A DNA stretch of 64,000 nucleotides from Marsupella aquatica (lineage: Eukaryota; Marchantiophyta): positions 26,722,001 to 26,786,000 of the forward strand of contig OZ316894.1 in the NCBI GenBank assembly GCA_973895155.1. The letters run 5' to 3'. A program made the translations under genes and the position numbers. The notes under the pieces are model-generated. The model was not told where the DNA came from, ran no database searches, and was given only the letters and a program-made list of their open reading frames with translations. Below are positions 24,006-36,500 of this stretch, piece after piece (the stretch's first letter is position 1; each line of letters opens with the position of its first letter).

Positions 24006-27000
24006 CAAGGCAGTAGCGCAGTTAGGAACGACACAGAGCAGGGAGCAGCGGCAGTGAGCGAACGGCAGCAAGTGAGCACATTCACATTCAGTTTTCACAT
24101 TGTCGCATGTAAGGTGGAACTATGCAGGGAGGGACTTTGTAGGGGCATGTTTTGGTGGGAAAGCTCCTGCATCTTGCCCTGTACAATTTGTGGTGCATAA
24201 GGCAAAGGAGTAGCTTCGACTGAGTGTAAACGTCACATGTAGACTGTTTCTGATTGTGTTTAGATACTGTCATAGACTTTTTCCCGGCATATGTGGGCTG
24301 CGTAGGGCCACTTATTTCAGGACTCTTGCACATGCAAGACGGCCCTAAGTGTCAATAGTGTATGGTTAACGATGGGAGCTATCCCTTTATTGGATGCTAT
24401 ATTATAGTCAACCATGTATGAGGTGAGATCATATAGGGGAGACTAAATATCCCATAAATGGATGAGTGGCTGGCCTCAACACTACCTCAAGGGTGGCAAA
24501 CACCGATAAAACATATCATTTTCCTGTGTGTTTTGACAGCATTGTGTATAGTGTATACCTAGCTCATATTCTGGCAAAAGAATTTGGCTGGCACATAGTA
24601 TATTATATGGATTGTTTTTAATGAGACTAGCCCCGATTACTAGTTTTTGAAAGTGAATAGCGGGGAGGACAATAAAAATGTCACCAAAATATATTCTTTA
24701 TTCACATTCTTTGAAAGTTAATGAAATAATAAAAAAAATCATGCAAGTAATTATTTTAATAATTATATATAACCTACCGTACTCTTTTTATGCACATCCC
24801 TCTTTCTATGCACATATGTTATGGTGACCATAAAGTAAATTTTTAATGTAAATAGAAATCATGACAAAAATCATGACTTGCTTATCATTTGGCATACATG
24901 ATCATGAGTTTTCCATGCACATGATGAGCCATCTAGTAAGATCTAGAGGCTTCACTCTAGAAGCCTAGGCCCCAACTCTAACTTGCAGTTGGCACTTTAT
25001 AAGTAAGATATAATACTCAAAAAAATATACTTAAGTCAAGTCAACTTGTCTGTGATTGAAAAAGTGAATAATGAACCGGACCAGACAACCTCAATGGTCA
25101 CTTCACCACCTAATAAGACACTATAAAAGCCAAAAATGTTGCCCAACAAGTTCTCGGTCACGGCCCTAATAGCAGAGGTTTGACTGGCCCTACTTTAATC
25201 TGAAGAGGACAGCGAAAGGATTGCCTTCTACTGTAGTCTTCTACATTGCGCTGAACTGACTTTTGCTCTTTGCCTGGGCACCCAAGTACTGCCCGCAGGC
25301 AAAGGACAGGACTGTTTTTCTCATTTGCAGTCTAGTAGTACAGACTGCAGTCTGTTTAATCATGAGAGAGATGCAGAGACGCGAGAGTGATCAGAGTGGC
25401 GCTGCTACTCTTTCCAACCCCCCGGACACCCATATCCACCCTCAAGGCAAAAGGGGAAACAAAGGGGAGTGAGTGAAAAGGTAAACACAACAAGAGCACC
25501 AGAATTTTGGCTGAAGCTCTCTCAGTGGAAAAAAATGACTGCAAATGAACCCCATTATGCGGCATAGGCCGAGCACGGCCATGATGGCCTTTGTTGTCGT
25601 AATGCAATTTCTGAAGCATTTTATGTATCGGCAGTTCTATTTGCACTAGATATGGAGCATGACTCGTGCGGGAAAGCTTTTTCAAACAGTCTGACAAAAC
25701 AAAGGACTAAGGAGTCTTTAATGCAAAGGTGAAGCACGTTCACCGTCTACAATGTCACCCTCTTTGGTTGATTCTCAGTCCGACCCCGACTCTGCCTCTG
25801 TTGCTTGCTGGGATCCAGTTAGACTGATTCTCCTCCTATCACCTGGTCAAATCCAGGGGACCCCAAATCTTCCCCTGTCGCTTGTTGGGCCTTAACAAAA
25901 GAGTCCTTCAGTCGCCTAACCTCTTCCACAATGTCGCCTGGGCAGGACAACAAGTACATGAGCTCAGTCACTATTTGCAAAATAATACACTGCCCGGTTC
26001 TCTGCTACTACTTGTCTAGACTCCAATAATTCAACCCCGCCTTGGATCAGGCGACCCCTGTTTCGGATGGCCTCCGTACAGCTGGGAGCTCCCCAATAAA
26101 ATCTCCCCTGAAAAGAATCCAGGCCCACACAATCTAGGCCCTGCGATGAGCATCTCCACAACGTAACTACTTCTTGCCATTTTACAAGCACAATTTCTTC
26201 ACCGGCTTCTAAAAGCTGTGATCATCCATTTGGCTGCTCAAATAACTACATATAACTACATTTGCACTAGTGCTAAATAAGAAACGATGTGTAAAGTTTT
26301 GATACTTTCCATATATTTTGCCTTTCTCTTGATTTCTCATTCACATCCGAGTCCTCTGTGTCCCCCCCCCCCCCCCCCCCCGCGCAAGTTCCTGGTTGCC
26401 CTTTTGGGTGTTTGGAGCTTCCCAATTTGTTTCAAGCACAGGAAGTTCTTAAGATACCGATTGGTACAAACATGAACCCAGCCCCGAGACCCCGGTTTTG
26501 CATAGGGCTCATCGAGCGCTTCAAAATGAGTCCAAACATGATTATGTTTGGATTAGAGTTTGTGCAGCAATGCCTATTTGAAATTTCAGAGTTTTTTTAT
26601 GTTTTGATCATTCTTCCCTTTTTGTGCCTCTTGTAGAGCCTCTGGGCGGCCCCCACCCACCAGGATGCCCACATGTAGGCATGCAATTCATGGCATGCCT
26701 TTGTGGCTTTGATGCTCCCCTTGAACCAAATTCTACCACCACCAGAAACCCTGCTCAACTTTGACTTCCAGTTGTGGTATTAACTTATTAGAACTAGTAA
26801 CAAAAAATTAAAAACAATCAGTCACTTGAGAGACATCTACTTGTCTTTTGACTTATATACACAGTTACAAGATGACACTATGATATTTTTGTGACCCTAT
26901 CACAACGTGGTCATCCTCCTTTACCAACTTTGTGACATGGATTGCTAGGTCCCTACAAGGATTATATGGGTGTAGGTGAGCAAGCAAAATTGAGAGCAAA

Positions 27001-27377
27001 AAAGGGTCAGTTTCATGATGATATAGGCTCTGGGATTCATTATAGACATGAGTAATGGGACGAGGCAAGTCAACCTCGCAATCACAGTCATAGTTTCTTG
27101 AGTCTGATGAGCTGTATTTACCAATGTTGGGCCTAGACTGATTATCTGGGTTCATGGAGTCCATGTTCCCTGTGTATCATGGACAAAGAGCTTAGCAAAA
27201 AACACCTTAATATGGCATTGAAACTGGCACTTACATGAAGATATTTAGATGGATAAGCAGTTAACGAAAGCCAGAATGAAAATTCAGACAATTTTATGGT
27301 AAAATCATGTTTCATGCAATTTTCTTGGTTGTAGTCGTAAAGCATCCGTCTTAAAATGCAGCGTGTCATTACAACAC
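24006..27377. other. Intergenic DNA; poly-C tract; possible exon fragment
   Basis: A run of 20 C residues lies at 26362-26381. On the minus strand, 27163-26865 is an open segment preceded by a splice-like ACAG that reads in a protein-like way (RPNIGKYSSSDSRNYDCDCE), but I do not recognise it. No other coding or RNA gene is supported. Confidence 0.3.
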
Positions 27378-27890
27378 TGGAGGGTTTCTTACATAAAATG
27401 AGGAGACATTGTGCTACTTGGGGGGTTCATACATGAAATGAGGCATCCTAACCTGACTTGGAGCGTTCTTACTTGAAATGAGGTGTCCTTACCTGAGTCG
27501 GGGCGTTCTTGGTTTGAATGTGGTGTCCTTACCTGACTTGAGAAATTTTAGTTTAAATAAAGTTTTGTTACCTGACTAAGAGAGTCTTAATATTGCGTCC
27601 ATCTCAATCCACAAGGATCTGAACATGAATGAATTGTAGCGACAAAACAATTAAATTGATTCACTATCTACCATTGGCTCGCCTTTGTTCTATTGTGATG
27701 TCATCCCAGGGTGAACTGCACTGCTTTTGTAACAGATGTTTGGGAGAAAATGTTGTTGTGCAAAGATGTCATTGTGTAAAGATGTCATTGCCAAAAGATG
27801 TTTAAGGGCAAAATAATGTTCAAGGGCAAAAGATGTCATTGTTGTACAAGATGTTTGTGGATAAAATGTTGTTGCGCAACAATGAAGTCT
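27378..27890. repeat. Two degenerate minisatellites
   Basis: From 27378 to about 27590, roughly five units of about 40 bp share CTTACCTGACTTGG and TTCTTACTTGAAATGAGGTG. From 27725 to 27890, short units built on AAGATGTCATTG and AAATGTTGTTG repeat irregularly. Confidence 0.7.
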
Positions 27891-28309
27891 ATAAAATATT
27901 TCATTTCTGTCCCATCCATCAAGTGCATGTCATTTAGAACATCTTTATTCCGTTTTCTATGTGCCTAGTTTTCTATTGGTAACTTTGCGTTTTTTTATTG
28001 CACATTAAAAAAGTCCATTCTCTCCTCCCAAAGGAAAGAAAGCCACACCCTAAAAACAGATGGGGCCTACCTCCCCACCTGAAAAAATGGAAAGAGGTGA
28101 AACTTATCTAAAAAAGGGTAAACTACTCAAAAATGAAAAAATTGCTTAGTTGCTCATTTTCTTTCCTCCAAGTTGTCATATCACTTACCCAGCAATGATG
28201 AGTATATGGAGTGTAGGCTCTACATGTATGGTGTGCACTTCTTTTACCCCATGTGCTCGAATTTTCATATTTAAAAAAAAATATTAAATTGTAAGGAGAA
28301 ATCTGTGAA
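27891..28309. other. Intergenic DNA, no gene seen
   Basis: AT-rich sequence with no coding, RNA or repeat signal that I can support. Confidence 0.3.
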
Positions 28310-28425
28310 ACCCTACAAAAAGGGAATAGACAATCACAACACTTGAACCCAAGACCTACTAGTATTCACTCATATGAGCTACCACTCAGCCGCTACCACT
28401 CAGCCATGCCTCTCTGGGGCTCGAC
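28310..28425 (-). mobile_element. tRNA-derived SINE fragment (Au-SINE-like)
   Basis: On the minus strand a pol III A-box-like GGCATGGCTGAGTGGTAG (about 28393-28410) is followed downstream by a B-box-like GGGTTCAAG (28342-28350), with the spacing of a tRNA-derived promoter. The A-box core GGCTGAGTGGTAGC is duplicated in tandem. The arrangement resembles the 5' region of plant Au SINEs. It does not fold into a full tRNA because the acceptor arms do not match, and I could not define a 3' end or target duplication. Confidence 0.45.
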
Positions 28426-29349
28426 TTGTCACATTGATTAATATACATTCTTTATGGTTTGTATCATTTTCCAAACGATTTCACTGCTCAAGAAATGGAG
28501 TGCATAAATCTGAAGGCTCTTGTAGATTCGCTCTAAAAGTAAGTTTGTAAAAGTAAAGACTTTCGTGACTTTCTCTTTGTATATTTGAGTGCATTAATTA
28601 AACACCATAAATATAGTTAAAATAAAAATTAAATATAGTTTTACCACACAATGCCCTCTAACCAGGACATGACATTATCCTATTCAGATGAACCATTTTT
28701 GGTAATATTAGATATTATAATATATGATTTAGGGTTTTTCTAATCAGATGAGTAAAAAATATGGTAACGCCACGAATTTTTTCCTCACAACAGGAAGCAG
28801 GTGTGCTTGCATGGTACAATACCTGGAACATCGGGAGATAGCCGCAATAATAATATATGCACTGGCTCGATGGGCCAGGATTCCGGCTGCCCGGCTGTGT
28901 GTGAGTGCCGCCGGCGCTAGTCCTCTATGGCCCTATGGCTCTATGGCTCTAATGAGGACACCGGGTTCACTTTTCGGGCTGGTCGACTGCTCATTCTGAT
29001 GGATGATCCCATCGCTCTCGACAGTATGGATTGATAACAACAGTTCGCCAAAGTGCGTCGGAGACAAAAGCACGGATGAATTCGTCCGATGGCCCACTTG
29101 GTACGTGTGGATTGGGATGCTGGGCCCCCCCTTCTTTTGTCATCAGATTCATCGCAAACTGTTGAAGTGCTGACTTAAGCTTCTGGCTTTATTCTCTTTG
29201 AGCTGAATGTGGTAACACAAGGACGCTCGGCTCGGCTCGGCTCGTCAGCAAGCTAAAATGTGGGCGTATTTGCAGCGCAGGACCTACTGGAGCGGTGAGC
29301 GAAGTAACGCATCGACATTTCTTGGGGTTTGACGTGCTGTTTCCCGCTG
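28426..29349. other. Intergenic DNA, no gene seen
   Basis: I found no supported gene. A short simple run (GGCTCGGCTCGGCTC) lies at 29228-29244. Confidence 0.3.
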
Positions 29350-29590
29350 CGACACTCGCCTTGTCCCCTCCATATGGTGTGATGTACGGTTGGGAGGAAA
29401 AAGGTGTCGAGGCTCGACTGCATTGCTTCGACTCTAGTATTGTGCCTTCCCTACGGTGTCATGGACGGATGGGAGAAAAAGGGCGTCGAGGTTCCACACG
29501 CACAGCTTTGCTTTGACACTCATCTCGTGCCTTCCCTACGGTGTGATGGACGGATGGGAAGAAAAACGTGTCCAGGTTCCACAGCTGCGA
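29350..29590. repeat. Tandem repeat, three units of about 80-85 bp
   Basis: Units starting near 29350, 29429 and 29514 share TGCCTTCCCTACGGTGT, ATGGACGGATGGGA and GTCGAGG. The first is the most diverged. Confidence 0.8.
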
Positions 29591-30579
29591 GTGCGCACTC
29601 ATAATCTGTTTGATTGATCGAGTGACAGTTAGTTAATATTGCTGTTGGGGATCAAAATACTGTTACATGCACATACTCCGTTACAGATCCTCGCGTGATT
29701 TGTCTCTCAATGATCTGATGAGGTCGGCGGACCAGGGGAGCCGAAGTGCCAGAGGTTAAGTGCCAGAGGTTTGTGACTAGGCGCTGCAGTCAGTAGTCAG
29801 CCTAGCTTCCGGTTCACGGAATAATTCGTTCATCTGCGGTTTCGTTACCGGATATTGTTGGGTTCAATGTGGTAATGCACTTCCGTGTTTTGCTGCAATT
29901 CGTCTCGGGACCATGATCTCGTACATGGAATCAAGTGAAAGGCAAATGGTGATTCTCCGGAGCCGCTCTGTCGAGCTCGAGTTTTGTCAATGTCGGCTTC
30001 GTTTTCTCTGGTGAGATTCTCATCTGGCCCCGTTAAGCTGTCAAGTGTCTTGCTAACTCCCCATTCCCTCCGAAACGCATAAATTGCTGTATCCCCGGTA
30101 CTACAGTTCTATTCTGTTTCGACATCTTTCTATGGGCTCGTGTTGGATAACTTCAAGTTTTCACTCAACTGATCTCTAAATCCTTGATACGTCTGATCCT
30201 CTTTGTGACAAGGCAATCATCGACGACTTCTTGGTACGAATTGGCTAAGTGCTGTTGAGACGACGATTAGAAATTGACCAACCAATCTATTCGTGTCTCA
30301 CAGGTGAAAGGGTAGTAATCGCTTTCAAGATGGCACTCCTTGTCATTTGAGGTGGCACCCAGGAGGCGCTAAAGTTGGATTTCACAGCTGGGGTGGATTA
30401 GGGATAGTTATAGTTAGTATCATGTACTGGGTTTAGGAAATATAGTTCAGGGAGAACCATCACAATTTGGCGTAGGTTCTTGTCGAACTGAGTATGCTGT
30501 GATAACGTGGGGACCGTGAAATATTCACACGATGGGGAGCGTGGAGTGATGATCGAAATCGAAGGTTTGGAGTCTCACC
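29591..30579. other. Probable promoter and 5' leader of the DUF547 gene
   Basis: No gene is recognised here. It lies directly upstream of the first proposed coding exon of the MIP1/DUF547 gene, so it may contain its promoter and leader. Confidence 0.3.
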
Positions 30580-33500
30580 ATGAAAGAATTGCAAAGTACG
30601 ACTTTTGTGGAGCCTGCACCATTAGCAGACGAACAGACTATCTTGCGAAGTATACCAGACACTTCCAGAGATACTGGCCACTCGCTTCTTCTCCTTCAGC
30701 TTCGCACTGAGCTCGAGGTAAGAGTCGGCCCAATCAAATTTTTCTGCTGTCGGCTGTTCCCTCTTCGCTTCTCACGGACTGTGGATGCGCGTACATGTGG
30801 GTATTGCCAGTTTGTAACGATTGATGCAGTTGGCCCCAGTTGGGCTCATGCATTTCGATGCTGGGGGCCGAGGAATGGCCGAAAGCGGTATGTTATCGTT
30901 CTGCGGTGAAAAGAGGTTGATGTTGTAACGGAGAGAAGTGCTTCGTTAGATAACGCGTCTGACAGAGAGTAGAACGGGAGTGTTTGGTCAAGATTCCAAG
31001 TAGTGAGTAGGGCAGAGTTTTGAAAGCGTTTGGAAGTAAATGCAGTCGTCATTGTTAGTCGGCAACGTTTAGTCGGTTAAATCAGCAGATCGGGGTTTTG
31101 GTTTCTAGAACGAACCGGTTGGTAGGTCGGTACGTCCCTAGGAGTTCGCTGTCGCTTGCATAAAATCACTTGAGAAGCTCGAGGAAAGTCATACATATCA
31201 TGAACTCTATGATGACAGTATCTTTTCCAACTGGGTAGTTCTAGAGCATTGTCGACTGGGCACCTGCATCGACAGTAACATTATGTTGTGCGCACTTTGG
31301 AGATGCAGGGGAAGTGGAGGCCCGACAAGTTTGGGATTCTGCGGAAATGGATGAACGCATCACCAAAGCATTGGGTAATTTGCTCCTGCCATCCATATAT
31401 CGCTGTGCGCATATCCAGATCTCGGATATCTGGGTTTGAGAGGCTGTTATGATCCAACAGCTGCCTTGGAACGATCGGACTGAGACAGCAAGCCTGATGT
31501 ATCTGTTTCTGTTTTAAGTTTTGCCAGAAGGAAGATGCTTATGACTACCCCGTGCGTCCAGGATTACTTATCCGAAATGTGAACAAAAGGTACAGCTCAA
31601 TTGTGTACCTGTTATTGACGGACATTAAGTGGTCTTGGTATACCTTTGCTGTCATGAGTGGTGGTACCCAGTTATCTCTCTTAGTCTCCTTGGAATCGTC
31701 GCCCTATGTCATAGCTCTTTTCATGTCCTGGGGTCCCGCAGAAATGGGTCGCGGCGTGTCCGGACGAAGAAAGTTGGTGTCATTCCGAAGTCGAAGATGG
31801 CTCTTATGGAGCGATTGGCCCAGCAAGTTGCGCCATGTCAGGAGGTGTGTATTAGTGTCAGGATTGGACGGCCATGAGTTGAGATGTTGTTTGCTAATGA
31901 TCCTAGGCTTTTCTGTGAGCGAGCAATGTTATTGGTAAAATGATTTGAAATGTCCTCAAGTGAGCGATCATCAAACTGCTCGCTGGCACATCGATTTGCA
32001 ATAATTATCGTTTGCCGCATTGAATTGCGGTGTCGACGATGCGGTCACAACTCGTCCTCACATCTCATTCGGTCGTTTTCCTGTTGCGACAGAATGAGAA
32101 GTTGGTCGATTGCCGGGGCGACTCGGATGTCCCGTCAGAGAAGAATCAAAGAAGATCGAGAAGATTCAAGCTTGAAGAGGAAGTGAGTTCTCTATGGGTC
32201 ACGATGTCGTGGTTATGAAGAATCGATATTCGGATGCCATCAAAGCTGAGTTTTTTAAAGCTAACCTGCGGGCGAATGTTCAGGTTATGGTTCTTCAAAA
32301 GCAACTTCAGAAGGAAGTCGAACTGCATTTAGCGCTCGAGAATGTCATCAGCCTCGCTCGTGGAGCTCGCCCTCAGCAACCTAAAGATATTCCGACTAGT
32401 GTATGTAGCTTTATGTGTGCCGCTTCGTGTGACAATTACTGATAAGATGTTGAATCATACACATCTTTCCATTTCTGATGTTCAATGGTTTGGAATTTTC
32501 TGTATGAGTTGAACTGATTCCCTGGCTAACTTGATTACCTGCAGGCACGCGAATTACTCGAAGATATTGCAGCACTGGAGACTGTAGTCGCTGCCCTGGA
32601 AGATAAGTCGAGAGCTCTGCAGGGTAGAATAGGAGATGAACGGAGGGAACGTGAATCCCTTGAGAAGAATGGCACCCATTCCCCTCGGCAAAGTTTTGGG
32701 AGACCTTCCAAACACGTTCATGTCATACTGCATTCTAGCCAGGCTCCCAGGAGTCGTCGAACCAAGACACCGCCAAGAGTGCAGCAGCCTTCTGAAAGGG
32801 TTGTAGGCTCAAAGCCTGTCCTACTTCACGATAGCTTCGGTAACACATCCGTCATTTCCGATGCACAGCCTTCGTCCACTTCGGAACATCGGTCCGGCTC
32901 TACAAGTGGTGATTTGGAGGGCTTCACGGCAACGTCTTCGTCGAAGCCTAATCGTTCGGAAACACCTCGAAGGGTTGCACTCTCGTGGAAGTCTAGGGGA
33001 TCCGATAGTAGCTCTTCCGAAGAATCACTGAGTTCTACGTTTTCGTCCGATTCTGTTTCCAAACATGAGTTCCTTTCTGTACTTGACTCACTTAGAAGTG
33101 GACATTTCTCAACGGCGTTGCAAGCAGACGCTGCTGCAATGCGATCTCCATTCTCTCCGTCGAGGATCTCATTCTCTGGAGCTTCTACAAGCGATCAATC
33201 AGGTTCTTTCGGGCCGTCTAGTGGTAGGGAACAAGACTTTGAGGCTTCGTCTCATCTGGTCTCGGAGCTTTTTCCTCTTCCAACATCCCCAAGCACACCG
33301 GAGCACCGTGTAAGACCCTCATCTCCAGCTCATGCATCAATGCGACAGTCAAGGTGCGATGATGATGCTCTACCATCCCAAGATATCTCGTTTTCCAAAC
33401 TGTCTAGGAGAATGGGAGAATCCCGGGACGATACTTACTCTTTGAGCAGGCGAACAAAGAACTCTTCATTTGCTAACGAAGAGTTCTTCACTCCCAAGAC

Positions 33501-36500
33501 TTCAATTTCTGGATTTGGTGATCCTTCCGGTGATTCTCTGCCATCTTCAATAGAGAAGGTAATCCTTTTCCAATTATATGTTTCTTCACATTGGATTTTG
33601 TTGATCTTCCTCCCAGTTGTCGAAAGCGGTTTATATCAGCTGCATGCCTGCTGTGTGCTAATCGAGTTCGGATGGGCTATCTTCGTCTCTTGCAGGTGAG
33701 AAGTAGAGACCGAGTCAAACTGAATCTGCAACCAGAAGAGAAACCCAAGAATGAGAAAGAAGCCAGCCCCGAGAAGAAGAGCTATGATGCCGAATATGTG
33801 AACCATCGAAATCTGGTGAGTCGATCATTAGTGTGGCCATTAGCGGCACTATGCATGATACGTTGTGCTTGAGGAAAACACTCGGATGGTTGTGAATGAG
33901 CTCTTAAGTTCGACGCCAAATGTGAAGTGGCTAAGTTGGTAGATGGCATGCTCCTGCAGTGGAATGAGTTGTCACCTGGAGTACAAATGGACATTGTCCC
34001 CCCAGGGGGTCGGAGTGCTGCGCATGATTACTATGGAGGCCGAGACTACTCTAAAACCCCCAATCTGCTCTCAGAAGAGATGATGAAATGCATGATCGGC
34101 ATTTACTGGCATCTCGCCGACCCTGCTGTTGTCCCGAGGAATCAGTCCTCTTACGACTCACCAACATCACATTTGGGGAACACATCCTTATCGTCTTCGG
34201 TTTCTTCGTTTTCTGAGTACTCGTTGATGTCATTCGTTCGAAGTCCTCTTGTTGATCTGAGAAGCAAGGACGATATCCTGGGGTCTGAAAGCAGTCCCGA
34301 CCCTTACCGGACTAGGGGGAGAATACCCTGGGCAGACATTGGTTTATACGGCAAAGTGCTAGAAGTTCCGTGGATGTCCATAAGGACAGACCAACTTGGT
34401 TATGCTTCACAGGCCTTAAATAAGTTCAGGTACCAAAAATCTCCTTTGCACTAATGAGAAGTGCCTCTATTCTCATCAGGGAGAACGTGTAGATTTCGAA
34501 ATTCGAACGAATTACTGCAGCTGTACTCTACTCTGGTGTGAGGATAGTTATGGAAATTTCGCTTTATCGTCCTTTCACTCAATGTTCACAGCTGTTTTGT
34601 GCATCTGGATGTTGCAGATTTCTCGCCGAACAACTATCTGAGGTGGATTCATTGTTAATGACACATTCGCAAAAGCTTGCGTTTTGGCTCAATTTATACA
34701 ACTCTCTCATGATGCACGTAAGAATATTTATTTCATTGCTACACTGATTATTGCTGTTCCAATTGCTCGACAAAATTTAGTTTAACTGTCTCGAAATGAC
34801 AATCAGATTGTCCACACGCTGAGAAGGTTGGGAGACTTTTGCTTATGAAATACTTCGAATGCTTCAGGCCTTTCTTACGTATGGCATGCCCCGAAACGAT
34901 CTCAAGTTTTTTGCACTATTGCAAAAGGCTACTTTCAATGTTGGCGGATATTCCTTCAACGCTGCAACTATCGAGCATTCGTTACTAAGAGGGAAAACTC
35001 CCTCGTATCGTCCTCAGCTGGTATGCTGCGCGTATGTAGACTTGCTTGGGAGGATTGATTGCTGATGTTATACTGTGTTGTGTTTGCCCGAATGATAATG
35101 CTGCTTTCGGATATAGTAATTCTGACAACTGTTTATCAGCTCGAACCCCTAATGCTCGATTGTGTTCATAAACGACCACTTCAGGGGCTGCTGATGGCTC
35201 TTCATAGGAACAAATGGACTTTAACGGAGGAGCAAAGCAAATTTGCCATCGATTATCCAGAACCCCAAATGATCTTTTCCCTTTGCTGCGGAGCTCGTTC
35301 GTCACCAGCGGTAAGTCTTGATCTTTCTTGCCCTCACCGCAATTTATGATGTCTCCTTGGTCAAAAAATTGCTTTCTCTCGATTCAGAACATTGTATTTC
35401 CGTCCTTCGAAGTTCTGTAAGTATAGGTGTAAAGAACCTGTCCGACATCCATGGCTAGGAAGTAGCGCAAATACTTGGTTATTGTGCGACGCCCGCAGCC
35501 GTCCTGTCACGGGTTTCGGTCTCTGCTCTCACAGGCACGGGTTTTCCTCCGATGGTGCTTGTCCATCAGTCAAAGCTTTTGTGTGTCCACCATTGGTTGA
35601 TGCGTACTACAAGGACTTAGGGCTTGTGAAATTTGCCGCCTCGTCGGCGAGAATGTGATATGATCATATGAGCGTCGTTGTCCGGTTGTTGCATGTACAT
35701 ACTGGTGTACGTTGGCACGGATTGATGGAGTTCATAATTATGGTCTAGAGGTGACAATGTCGTCGACTCGTCGCCAAGTCTCTATATATAGCCTTCCATC
35801 TAGAAGCGAGAGCGATGAACTCAGGATTGACAGGAAAGATATTTTCCCCCGTACAAAGTCTCGGGATTGTGATAGCAGATCTTGCCGTGTCCCCAAAGGA
35901 AAATTCCAAACAAAAAGCGATCATTCTTATTGGTTGAACTGTAGTTTAGTTGTTTAGACCGGCCCCCAAAAATGGCCCGAGAGTTTCTAATCAAATTAAA
36001 ATGGATGTTCACCCATCTATCTAGCATAAATAAATCTGCAACTAATCTAATGAAAAGGTTTCCATTTGAGATTATAATAGATACTGTTTTTATCTACAAC
36101 AGGTTTTGTATATTCAAAGTTAAGTTGGAGGGGATCGAGTCTTTCTTTTCCTTTTTCTCCTTATTCTCTCTCTTACACCCGGGCCTATTTTAAGTGTTAC
36201 TTCTCTTTTTATAGTACAACCTACCTATTTTATGATATACTTAGTACTACAGGGAATCGAGGCGTTATTAAATTCGGTGAGCAAATAAGAGAATTAAATT
36301 TGGGGCAAGGAAACGTTTAGTATTTTTTTGTTTTTTGGAACCAGGGAGTGTTCACGTGAGAAAATAAGCGAATTGAACATGGGGTGAGAATTTAGCGAGT
36401 CTGTTTTAATGAGTTAGGCAAGGAGTGATTTCCGTTCTCACTGGTTTTCTACTTAAAGGTTACTATCTGAACTTTGTTGAATTGTGTGATGGGTCCCAGA

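Noticed and set aside
28310-28425. A functional tRNA gene on the minus strand
   Set aside because: A- and B-box-like motifs are present but the acceptor and anticodon stems do not pair and the A-box region is duplicated, so a SINE fragment fits better.
30507-30710. An alternative start frame for the DUF547 gene
   Set aside because: It does not end at a usable donor in phase with the coiled-coil exon, whereas the overlapping frame from 30580 does.
35392-35658. An 88-codon frame inside the last DUF547 intron as a separate gene
   Set aside because: No recognisable motif, and it lies within an intron bounded by clear splice sites and family homology.
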